Shown here piece after piece: positions 1-10,213 of a stretch of 64,000 nucleotides of DNA (position 1 is the stretch's first letter; every line of letters starts with the position of its first letter). Both the position numbers and the translations under genes were made by a program. A model generated the notes under the pieces. The model was not told the DNA's origin and ran no database searches. It saw only the letters and a list, made by a program, of their open reading frames with translations. This DNA comes from Immersiella caudata (Eukaryota; Ascomycota; Sordariomycetes; Sordariales; Lasiosphaeriaceae): contig JAULSU010000004.1 of assembly GCA_030512335.1 (NCBI GenBank), positions 5,704,001 to 5,768,000 of the forward strand, written 5' to 3'.

Positions 1-516
1 CGGGCACTCCACACGCATGCGTGCAAGGCATGGCCGCTTCTGGAGCGCGACTACGCCGCCATAGTGCCGGGGGCGCGCACCTTTTACGCCTTCAAAGACG
101 GCCAACTACTTCTTGGCTGCGTGACCGCTATATCCCTCATGCTCGAGGTTGGGCTTGTATGTTTCGGTATTACGTACTCGATGAGTCAAGGGAGAGCCTA
201 TAATACCGATGCTATGTGGATTCTTCACTGGATTTCTTTCACTATCTGCGTCGCCATCATATTGTTCATTTTCGCGACCAGTCACATCTGGCTTACCGGT
301 TTTCCACACATGGAAAGAAACCCAGACACAATCGCCGGGAATCTCTCATACATGTGCAGAAGTACAAGACTGCTCAAGGACGTAAGGCGGCTGATTTTTA
401 TGACGCGTAGGGAGAGAGAAGCGCACCTACGAGGAATCAAAGGGCTGTATGCTATGGAAAAACTACAGTCTGGAGCGGTAAGGCTGGAGAGGAGGACTGA
501 TATGGGACAAGGATAA
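1..516 (+). CDS. 3' end of a multi-pass membrane protein gene, DUF3433-like
   Basis: Frame 1 is open from the first base to a TAA at 514-516 (171 codons), so the gene enters from outside the window and has no visible start here. Two hydrophobic stretches lie at about codons 35-60 and 72-98. The sequence LLERDYAAI before the first one, and RNPDTIAGNLSYMC after the second, followed by a basic tail, resemble the repeated C-terminal module of fungal DUF3433 membrane proteins as I remember them. The family has no known function; location in a membrane is an inference from the hydrophobic segments. The gene ends about 10 bases before the AT-rich island begins, and its own base composition is normal, so it has escaped the decay next door. 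The family call is from recognition, not a search. Confidence 0.65.
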   Translation, partial: RALHTHACKAWPLLERDYAAIVPGARTFYAFKDGQLLLGCVTAISLMLEVGLVCFGITYSMSQGRAYNTDAMWILHWISFTICVAIILFIFATSHIWLTGFPHMERNPDTIAGNLSYMCRSTRLLKDVRRLIFMTRREREAHLRGIKGLYAMEKLQSGAVRLERRTDMGQG

Positions 517-564
517 GATACAGAATATGTAATAGATAGATGGGATTTCTTAATCTACTGTAGG

Positions 565-707
565 CAGGGTTGTTGAGTTAAATCAGTCAGTCTTAGTGAG
601 TGGTGTGACTAAGACTAATTTAATCAGTAAAAAGCATGACTAATAGTCAGTCAGTCTTAGTTAGTCAGTCAAATGACTGATGACTAGTGACTAATGTAAC
701 AACCCTG
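565..707. mobile_element. Short hAT-type MITE with AGTC-rich ends
   Basis: The element begins CAGGGTTGTT and ends AACAACCCTG, a terminal inverted repeat, and is filled with GACT/AGTC motifs in both directions. The same ends and motifs recur at 2,515-3,236, 26,048-26,868 and 48,160-48,329. The flanking octamers (557-564 and 708-715) do not match well, so the target duplication has decayed or was never clean. It has no coding capacity. Mobilisation by a hAT transposase is inferred from the ends and from better-preserved relatives in the window. Confidence 0.7.
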
Positions 708-1075
708 CTTGTATAAGATGAAAGCTTTAAGGTGTAAATTGATATTCATTAACTTAAAATTAAGATTTTAATGCTTTCAGGTTTAGGAGAAACGTGTAAT
801 TTAGGTAAAGGATCAGCCCCTGAGTAAAAGATATCTTTAAAAAGAAGTTTGATCACCTATGGATGATTTATGAAGAGAATATTCCTTTAAAATTTTAAAG
901 GTGATAAAAGAAAACTTTATTTACGTTACTTAAATAACAGAAATAAGGCTACCCTTAAAGGAAATTTTAAGATGTCTCTTATATTAATAATATAAGTAAT
1001 ACCTTGTATTAAAGATTAGAGCGTTTACACTTTAAATAATTAAATACCTGGAGAACCACTTTGATAAAGTATAAT

Positions 1076-2514
1076 TAGGGTTCGGAATTATTTCTATTTT
1101 TTATTTTAATTTTAGCTTTTTAGTTTAGTTTAATATTAATTTTAGGAAAAAAAAAGTAAAATTTAAAATTTTTTTTTTAAAAAAACAAAGTACACTTTTA
1201 TGGAAAGATATAGGTGTATATATAGTTACTAAGTTAGTACTTTATAATTTAATGCTGATAGTATATTTATTTATTTTTTTATATAGAAATACTTACTAAA
1301 TTCTAGCAGTTTTTACGAAATTCTACGGAATTCTAGAAGATTCTATGAGATTTTTAGAGATTTTACAAGATTCTACAAGCTTCTATTACTTATATAGTAT
1401 ATCTTATAATATTTTTAATATAGACATTAAAGGAATCTATTAGATTTAACATTAATTAATTAGCCTTACAAAGTATAAAATATAATCTTTAAAACACTTC
1501 ATTCTCTTTGTCTTCTATTTCTTTTTTACACACGTTATAATTATTATATCTCACTATACTAACTGTATTAAGCATATTAACTTTACTAACTTCATTAACT
1601 TTATAAAGATAGATTCGTTTAATATTTCGATCTCCGACTTAAAGTCCACAAATCTTAACCCTAACATACTAATAAACGTTATTTCTAGTAACACTACTAG
1701 CAAATATAAAGACTCAAAATATAACAACCTAAATTATAAAATTGAGGAACCACCTAAAATAGGTGTTTATATTTTCGACAACGGCTTATATACCCGTATA
1801 TTACAGCTTATTAACCTCGATAAAAAATGCGAAATCCTAAGAAAAAGTACTGTATGTATTTTTAGTAAAACTACAGTAATTAAAGGCTTTCAATCTTTAA
1901 ATTATATGTAACATTACCGGAATAAACATCCTACTATCGCATATAAATTTTTTTTAAAAAAACAGAAAATATAAAAACAATAAAGCGTATAATAAAATCT
2001 TAAATTTTATTATTAAAAACAACGTATCCTTTAATATTCTTAGTTCTATAACATTTAAAGACTTATTAAATTACTATAATCGGCTCATATCAGTTATAAA
2101 TCCTATGAAAGTAAAAACTATACTTAATAAAAATTATTATAACGAATTACTACATCTTATTAATAATATACGACTAAACTTAAGAAAATAACAGTACTTT
2201 CTCCCTTATATCTGATCTCTAGACCTTTAATTAAAACGCCTTTTTCGGTATTATACTGGCTCATATTAATACGAACTTTGAGTTAAAATATAAACTAATC
2301 AGATTCGAACACCTTACTGAAAGCCATACAGCCAAATATATTTATACGGAATTTTTAAAAATCTTAAAAGATTAAAAAATTATAAATACAACACATAATA
2401 GTATTTTATTAATTGTAAGAGATAACCCTTCTAATAATAATAAATTTATATCAACTTAACGAAAGAAAAACAGCGGTATAAACGATATACGTTATTTAGC
2501 TTGTATATTATATA
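1076..2514 (+). pseudogene. Decayed hAT transposase, plus strand
   Basis: A degenerate end like CAGGGTTCGG lies near 1,076. From about 1,780 to 2,500 the plus strand reads as a broken copy of the transposase found at 10,340-12,464 on the other strand: the BED-finger region (GFQSLNYM then HYRNKH), the NFII-NN-SFNIL segment near 2,010-2,040, and the ELKYKL-like segment near 2,280 all align by eye. Many TAA/TAG/TGA codons interrupt it. Its 3' part is cut by the nonautonomous element at 2,515. The exact left end and any continuation to the right of 3,236 are not resolved. Confidence 0.6.
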
Positions 2515-3236
2515 CAAGGTTGTTAAATTAATCACTAGTCATTAGTCATTTGACTGACTAATTAAGACTGACTGATTATTAGTCACGCTTTTTACTGATT
2601 ACATTAGTCTTAGTCGCAGCCCTGACTGATTACGGTTAGTCTTAGTCAGTCTAATGACTGATTAAGACTGACTAAAATGACTAAAGCTTTTACATATATA
2701 TATTATGTTTTATATTTAAATTAACACCAAGTATTAATTACAATTAACTGGTTATTTTCAATAATAACAATTTTTATTATTACTAACAATACTCTTTTTT
2801 TCTTTCTTTTCTTTCCTTTCTTTCTTTTCTTTTCTTTTCTTTTCTATTCTATTCTATTCTATTATTAATATTAATTACTAATATATTATTAAATGGCTAT
2901 TAACTCTACTATAGAATCTATACGAATATTCTGTTTATTATTGCATAATAACTCTATTATTCTTTGATTTTACTTGTCATCTATCATTTTACTTGTAATC
3001 TATTATCATTTTTATAATCTAATATTATACTTATACTCTATTATGCTTATTATATATTATGAAAGAAAATATTAAATCTTTTTACATTACTGACTAATAG
3101 TCAGACTAAGACTAACTATGACTAAATTAAGTCAGTCTTAGTCAGGCTGTGACTGATTAATGCAAATATTAGTCATGACTAAATTAGTCTTAGTCGCACC
3201 ACTGACTAAGACTGACTGATTAATTTAACAACCCTG
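2515..3236. mobile_element. Nonautonomous hAT element, AGTC-rich subtermini
   Basis: Ends are CAAGGTTGTTAAATTA on the left and its near complement TAATTTAACAACCCTG on the right. About 150 bp at each end is packed with GACT/AGTC repeats; the middle is AT-rich with a T/C-rich microsatellite at 2,790-2,860. It interrupts the decayed hAT transposase at the NDIR segment. The flanking octamers ATTATATA and CTTATAAG share only a TTATA core, consistent with a mutated 8-bp target duplication. It is the same family as 26,048-26,868 and the truncated copy at 47,137-48,329. Confidence 0.7.
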
Positions 3237-4442
3237 CTTATAAGTAGATAAAGTAAAGTTATAATAATATAAAAGTTAAAAGAATTGACTTCATAAAAGG
3301 AAACCCCTGTTTATTTTTTCACGAAATTTATATATTAAACAGTCAAGCAAAAAAAATCTCGATTTAAGAAACTCGGGCCATTCCACATTAAAAAGAAAAT
3401 TTCCATTTAAAATTATAAATTAAACTTACTTAGCATTACAATGTACAGATCAAAGTTTTTTTATATTTCAGTTTTTCAACTAGTATCAAAAACCGTTTTT
3501 ATTAAGAAAAAGATCGAAACTGATACTAATAAGTAAAGAGACTAATATTACAGATACCTTAGATTTATGAATTTACAACAGAAAACTTTACTCTCTTTAT
3601 TAAATAGTTAAATTATGACCCTAAGTCTAACTTTCAAAAACCCGCTAATAATTTTAACTACTTAAAACTACTTAATAAATTCAACTATAAAAATCACGAT
3701 TAAACCCAATAACAATTAGCAAAAAGACGCCAACCCTAAGGATTATAGTTTCAAAACCCATTATAATAACACTATTCTCTTTATTAACCCATTTCATTAT
3801 TAAAATTTACCCTTTTAGCCTATAATTATTACACCATTACAGTAACAATTATTACCCTTAAAATATCTGGACCTTATCAATAAAAAAACTAATGGTTAGG
3901 TGATAAACTTCCTAATAAAAGGGACACCACTAGTTACAGAATCCCCCCTTTGGAAGCGATACCGACTACTTTTCCACCTTAAAGAAGCGAAAAGCCTTTA
4001 CATCGTAAGTAAATGCCTATAATATCTTTCCTTTTAAAACACCACATTAAGTATTTAACTAATAAGCCTTTACCCTATTTTAACCTAAACGTTTAAAAAG
4101 GTCTTTTATCTCCCTCTGGTTTTACTCCTCCCTTTAATTTATCCCTTTATCGCTAATATAAGTTCCAGATATCGTCTACCCTGAAGGTATTATAAAAACG
4201 TTAATAAAAGGTAAAAACTGTATTAGTTTAAACTATGAGTTATAATGTAATAAAAAGATTAGGACCAAGGATAAGTAACAGGTATAAAGACTTATAATAC
4301 GGTTAAAAAGGCATAATTGGTTAGATTTATTCGTTTCTTAATACTGTTACGCTTTGATTTAAGTATAATTAGGAACGATAATGTAAGGGGGAAACATACT
4401 TAACAATCTTTATAAGAAAAGATCAATGAAAAGGGGGAATCA
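3237..4442 (+). repeat. AT-rich relic, probably 3' internal part of a gypsy element
   Basis: No readable protein domain was secured here. The segment ends with a purine-rich run (AAAAGGGGGAATCA at about 4,429-4,442) immediately before an LTR in the plus orientation, which is where a polypurine tract should lie. By position this is the 3' end of a plus-strand LTR retrotransposon, heavily mutated. Function and family beyond that are not visible. Confidence 0.45.
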
Positions 4443-4852
4443 TATAATAACTTACGGGCCACCTTTACAGCTAGGTTAGGCTAACGTTTCTGTATAAGTA
4501 TTATCAATTAACGTACGGGTTAATAACGTATAAAGGAGTTATATATTAAAGATCGGATCTAATGACAGATTTATAAAGGATAACAGACCTTGGAAGCTTT
4601 ATCGTAATATAACTTTAACACCTAAAGCTATAAAAGCCGTAAAACTAATATAAGACACTTTAATTTTTACTATTTAATATACCTATACATTAGTATACCG
4701 TTGAGTATAAATAACTATTATTATACCTATGGTAGTGTGAGAAATCCTTCTGATTCCTTACGTAAATATTTGCTTCGTTAATTAACTGAACTTCAATTAT
4801 ATCCTACTGTATAACTACCCCTACGTGTTACTATATATATCATACATATATA

Positions 4853-6171
4853 CAGGGTTCGGATTAATTTAGTTTTAGTTTAATTTCTGCTCAAACTAAA
4901 ATTACTTAGTTTAATTTTTACCAATACTAAAATTAACTAGTTTAATTTTCACTTGTTCTAAAATTAAACTAGAAACATTGAATTAAATTAAGAAAAATTA
5001 AAATTAAATTAAAACATTCTGTAAAAATATAAAACTATTATATAAGGTTATGAAATACTATTAAACTAGTTAGTCTTCCTCTTCTTCGTTTTCGTCTGTT
5101 ATATCTTTATCTTTATTTTATCTACAAAAGTCTTTTAATATCCAGCTTTTAAGTAGTATAAGCTGTTTAACTATATTTGGTAGTAATCTATTTTGACTTT
5201 TTAAAATAATATTATTACTAATAGAGAAAATTCGTTTAATAGGTGCTGAAGTTACTAGTATAACTAAATGTTAAATTCTAACCTCTGGGGGCACTGGAGC
5301 GGCCCTGTATTACAGGGCCTGCTAGTATGTGAAGGGTGGTCCTTGTACCCTATACCCGTAGCCACCACTTACCAGCTATAATGTGGTTTCGAACCTTCTG
5401 GAATCCAGTGGAAGAGGCTCCCTGTTATATGGGGCTATAGAAGACTTTGGAAGCCCACAGGCTTTTACAACATTCTGAGGCCACATTAGCGATTACAAGG
5501 CCTGTGGAGAACCTCCACCATATTATTCTATTATTATATTAGTAGTAGAAAGCTCTGGAATTCCATTCCAGAGCTCCCACAGCCTATAACTAGCCCTCTC
5601 CTCTCCAGTAGTTAGCTTTCCTCTCCTTAAGCATCTCATAAGTAATACAGCTATTTATTATAATACAGAGTTCACTAAAACCTGTTATTTTATAACGTAT
5701 AATCCGCTATAACTTTCTCTTAGGCTTTGTAATACAGGCCTTTATTGCTTCTTTCAGCACCTTAATAAGCTCTACTGTCGTACCCTACAGCGCTCCTCCG
5801 GAGCACTGTACTCGCACTTCTTCCCCTGAAGGAAGCCTGTACTACAGGCTTCCACAGGCTCTCAGGCACTGTATTACAGGCCTGTATGCCACTATGAAGT
5901 AACACATTTAATAATAGTATTATTAGTACTTCACTGCGTAATACTAACTTACTAATTATAATATATCTATGTATCTTTCTATAAAATGTCTATTTTATAT
6001 TTTATATGTTTTTATTATTATTTTTAAATTTGTTTAATTTTTTTTAAATTTGTTAATTTAATTTCTACCAAAACTAAAATTAGCTTAGTTTAATTCTCCC
6101 CAAAATTAATACTAAATTAAACTAAAAAACTAAAATTAAATTAAAAAATTAGAAATTAATTCCGAGCCCTG
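4853..6171. mobile_element. Nonautonomous hAT element carrying a transposase tail and an LTR
   Basis: The left end is CAGGGTTCGGATTAATTTAG and the right end is AATTAATTCCGAGCCCTG. Flanking octamers CATATATA (4,845-4,852) and AATATATA (6,172-6,179) match at 7 of 8, the duplication length of hAT elements. Between about 5,070 and 5,268 the minus strand matches the C-terminal dimerisation region of the transposase at 10,340-10,816, so this derives from an autonomous copy. An LTR of the TGTTGCTTTG family (5,269-5,904, minus orientation) sits inside it. Confidence 0.75.
5269..5904 (-). repeat. Solo LTR, TGTTGCTTTG family, inside a hAT element
   Basis: Reverse-oriented copy of the repeat at 39,265-39,956: it begins TGTTAAATTCTAACCTCT and ends in a degraded complement of TGTTGCTTTGTAGC near 5,904. 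It is shorter (636 bp) than the 692-bp copy and partly mutated. The 5-bp flanks do not match each other. The TG...CA ends and the clean 5-bp duplication of the 39,265 copy make LTR the best label. Confidence 0.65.
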
Positions 6172-6416
6172 AATATATATGATTATTAACCTAGTAAGCC
6201 CCCCTACTTATAAGGACTTACTTCTATATTACCCCTCTCGATTAACCCGTTATCCCCACAACGCTGCCGACCGATAATCGACAGGTACCGGCCGTCACAT
6301 ACAAGGGGTAAAGATGGCGTTATTATAACTAGTAATACCTTTTACGGATAATTCTATCGATCAAAAAAGTTTTTAAATTTACAATATAAAGTCCAAAGGG
6401 TATGACCGTAATAAAC

Positions 6417-6710
6417 AATGCAATTACTAGCGTGAGGAACTAGAAGGGTCCCCTCCCATAGAGGGCACGATGATGGTATCTATTTTACGTGATTCCCAGA
6501 GGACCTACGGACCCGATCGTACGGCTTCGGCCGCTCGGGTCCTGTCTTATAGGTCCGGGGACCCGTGGACCCGAGTTCTTTACTCCGGGTCGCCGGGTCC
6601 TTCCTTATTGGTTCGTCAGGGCTTGGTGGGCCGTTGCGCCCTAGCTCAGTGATTGTTTATTTACACATGGTCCGTGCTCCCTTGTTGAGGTTATGACCTG
6701 GGTCGTGACA
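6417..6710 (-). repeat. GC-richer LTR fragment of a second gypsy family
   Basis: This patch stands out from the surrounding AT-rich DNA. Read on the minus strand it begins TGTCACGACCCAGGTCATAA at 6,710, a typical gypsy LTR start, and differs from the TGTGACGACCTGCGG family. The left end near 6,417 is approximate. It lies just 3', in minus-strand terms, of the readable RNase H of the gypsy relic at 6,711-12,951, so it may be that element's 3' LTR. A short open frame inside (6,470-6,652) has no recognisable protein and is not called. Confidence 0.45.
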
Positions 6711-8483
6711 AAAGGCTATACCGTCGGCTTTAAGACTAAACCGTTAAATAAGCTTAACCTGCCTCTTTTAACTAGGTCTCACAACCTTTAGTACAGATCA
6801 TATAGGAATAATGTTATATAAAAAAGATACTTTATTTAGAATAACAATTATATATACAGTAATATAGCTATTATAAAGCTTATTAGGCTTGTAATAGTGC
6901 TTTTACACTTCTTTTATATCCACTGGTTTTAAAGGTGTGGACTTTTTAAATATATTATCGTTATTTACCGGGGTGATAAATGTAAGGTTTTCCTTCGGAA
7001 AAGAGAGGAGCGTTACAGTGCAATCCTCCCTTTACCCCCTTTGGTATTTTATTAGCTTTTTTGCAGTCGGGGTAAAGTCCTATAACCCAACAGGAGACAT
7101 TATAATTTTATTAGATGTTTTCTCTCTTAACCTAAAAATCTTCCTATTCCTATAGTAAAAACCTACAGGCTATCGTCATTCGTTTAATCCGGGAATTACA
7201 GTATAAAGATTTAAGCTTCCTTTAGTATCTAAATGTTAAAGACTTATAATGTATATTTTAAGGTGCTGTTAATAGCTTAGGTGAATATTGTAACAGGTTT
7301 AAGGTCTTTTGCATTTTCTTAGTAATTATGGCGCCGGCTTAGGGCGTCTGCCCTGTTGTTTTCAGTTCCCTTAATGTGGTGAATTTTAAAGTGGAATAAT
7401 ACCATTAGCTTAACTTATTTTACTTACCTAGGGCTAAGTTTTTTCGTCAGGAAGTAACATAGGCTATTATTGTCGGATAAGACCTTAACAGGTTCTTCCG
7501 TACCGCTCAAGTATAGGGCCTATTTCAAGAAACACCAGATAATTAATATTAGCTCTTTATTATAGATAAGGTACTTAACTGCTAGGCTGTGGATTCCTTT
7601 TAATAGGAAGGCCACAGGGTATAAAAGTTCGTCGTCTCTTACTTAGTTTAACACTCTACAGGCAAAGTCAGAGGCGTTAATCTCAACCCTAAAGGGTTTT
7701 AAGAAGTTAGGTAATATAAGTACAGGTGTAGTTATAAAGGCGTGTTTTAATTCTTTAAATACCTTTTATTATTGTTCTATCTATATAAATGGCTTTCCTT
7801 CGCCCGTAAGCTTATGGAGCGGCTTGGCGATTTTAGTGAAATACTGTATAAACCGTTGGTAAAAGCTCGTAAAGCTAATAAAGGTTTAGATTTCTGTTTA
7901 TAAAGTGAGTGTTAGTTAATTTACTATTACTTTGACTTTTAACTTCTGTATCTTTATTTTCCCAGGTGAGATTTTAAACCCTAAAAAGATTATACTTTAG
8001 TATGTTACCAGGGTGTTAATCAACTTAAAAGGCATCATTTGATACTTATAGTGGCCTAGGTGTGTCTGAAAGGCAGTTTTATACTTATCTCCGGGTTTTA
8101 TTTGTTAGCTTTTGAAAGTGTTAAAGGAGTTATATACGGAGAATCGGTTTACTTTGATAATCTTTTTAAAGAGTTTACTAATTAAGGGAAGTGGGTATTG
8201 ATTTTTAATAGTGTTTTTATTTAGCGAACGGTAGTTGATTATTATCTGTAGCTTACCGTCTTTTTTTAGCATAAATAAGGCTGGGCAACTTACCGGTAAT
8301 TGGGATTTTTAGATGAATCTTAGGGTGAGGTTTTTTTAAATATATTTTTTATAGGCTTCCACTTATCAGGGTTTAAGGGTAATACGTAGGGAAAGATTTC
8401 AGCTATGCGCTTAGCTTTAACTTATTCTTATAGTTATAAGGCCTATAGTTTGGGAGGTGTAGTAAATTCTCTTTAAAAACCGA

Positions 8484-8924
8484 TGTGACGACCTGCGGGC
8501 CACCCTTGTGGCCGGAACGGGCCGACGTGTCCCCGCAGGCGCCACCGTATTAAACACAGTGCGAGGGAACCTCACACTGCCTGCTCTGGAAGCTCAGTAT
8601 GCTCTGTACAGAGCATCGAGAGTCGACAGAGCAAAGGTACAAGTTACATCTCTATTAGTTAGTATAGATAAGCTATCATCGTACCCACGATGGTGTGAGG
8701 AACCTTCTGTTCCTCACACAAGTATTTGCTCGTTAATTAAACTAATTTCGATTGTGTCCTACTGCACTAACACTTAGAGTGTTGCTCTGTTTTATAGTGA
8801 CATACGACCGCCATTAACCAGTGAACTCCGTCTGTAAGGACTTACCTCTGTATTATTCCTCTCTACCCACCCATCCTATCCAGCGACCCTGCCGACCGCC
8901 TGTCGACAGGTAGAGTTCGTAACA
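8484..8924 (+). repeat. Solo LTR, TGTGACGACC family, little mutated
   Basis: 441 bp beginning TGTGACGACCTGCGGGCC and ending TTCGTAACA, flanked by the exact 5-bp duplication ACCGA at 8,479-8,483 and 8,925-8,929. It sits inside the decayed gypsy body but is far less AT-rich than its surroundings. LTR status follows from the TG...CA ends, the 5-bp duplication and the absence of an adjacent internal region. A small open frame at 8,508-8,777 is within the LTR and is not a gene. Confidence 0.9.
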
Positions 8925-10213
8925 ACCGAGTATTTCCGGTATTTTTTAGGATTTTAGATAAACTGTCTTAGGCCTATTATTATGGCTGGGTATCTTACTG
9001 TTTTACCGTTTTTATTAGTAATTGGTAAAAGTTATACAGGTCTTCCGCTTTATAAAACCGTATTTATAACGGGGATAATTTACTAACTTTAGCGTTTCTT
9101 AAATCGTTTTTATCAGGTATGTTATCCGGTTTATTACCCGAGTTATACTATACGGTTTACCCTTCTGGTATACTAGTCGGTATAATCCGGTTTCTTAAGT
9201 GTAAATCCTTAGGTTTTCCCTCTCGCCTGAAACTAAGCTAGCCAGCGTTTTAGTCGATCATAAGGTTGTATTTCTTCAGCTATAGCTTACTTAAGATGAT
9301 ATTGTAGCTGTAGACTGGTAAAACGTCGAAATCACTTCCTAGTCGTAGCTATCTACCGTGATTAAAAGTGGTGCTTTATAAGTAAGTATTCCGTTATTAT
9401 ATAAGTAGAGTTCTCCTTCTCCTAAGTGAATTACTATTAATCGGGCTCGCTCTTTATAGGGGAGTTATTTCTTATTAACTAGCTTTAGGTTAATAATATC
9501 GGTAACGTTACTGCTGTTAATTATAACTTATACGTGGAAAGGCTTCCTAAATATATATGTTACGTTTATATAGACAGACTAGTAATTCATTTCTTCTATA
9601 AGGTGGGTTATTATAATAGTTTTATCATTAAAAGATCTTTTTAACCTAGCCGATAAGTGCCTCTCCTTTATTTTGTGGCTTTTATCAACTAGCTGATTAG
9701 CTTCCGGCCTTAAAGGAGGGCTTAAATCCGTTTCTTAGACGGATTTAAGGGTGGATATTGTAGATTACTTAAATATGATATATAAGGTGCCTGGCGTTTT
9801 TCCTTAAGTTTTAACAGGCTTTATAAAGATATCGCTATTATACGTTCCCTTATAAAATCGGGAATGTTAATGATAAGCCTTAAGATTCTGATAGATAAAG
9901 CAGGACGGCTTTAAGTATTATCCTAATTAACGTGATAACGGTCCCGATTAAAGGCGGATAAATAGGATGCTGCGGATCTTATTTCCAATAGGTGTTCCAG
10001 GCGGTCCTTAGCCTATTTCTACTTATCACGCTTTTTATATATCTTAGTGATCTCCTCCTTGAAGTTAGCCTAACCTTTATCGCTGTTGAAAATTCTAGCT
10101 GTAATTAGTCGGCGCTTATCTTTAACACTGGTGAAATAAGCGTTAATAATACCCTTAAACTAAAGGTTTAAGTCTCTATTTATCTATAAGGCTGTATAAA
10201 GGACCTTTATAGC

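Larger units (their letters stand above)
4443..6299 (+). repeat. Decayed LTR (TGTGACGACC family) split by a hAT element
   Basis: The LTR starts TATAATAACTTACGGGCC, a C-to-T/G-to-A version of TGTGACGACCTGCGGGCC seen in the cleaner copies at 8,484 and 45,761. It runs to 4,852, is interrupted by the element at 4,853-6,171, and resumes at 6,172 to end near 6,299. Without the insertion it is about 540 bp, close to the 489 bp of the clean copy. A polypurine-like tract just upstream makes it a 3' LTR of a plus-strand element. No clear 5-bp duplication was found. Confidence 0.65.

Noticed and set aside
565..707. Regular GACT/AGTC motifs suggesting a CRISPR-like array
   Set aside because: Motifs are short, in both orientations, without unique spacers, and lie at the ends of hAT elements in a fungal nuclear sequence.
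6630..6660. CCTAGCTCAGTGATTG resembling a tRNA D-arm
   Set aside because: No acceptor, anticodon or T arm could be paired around it.
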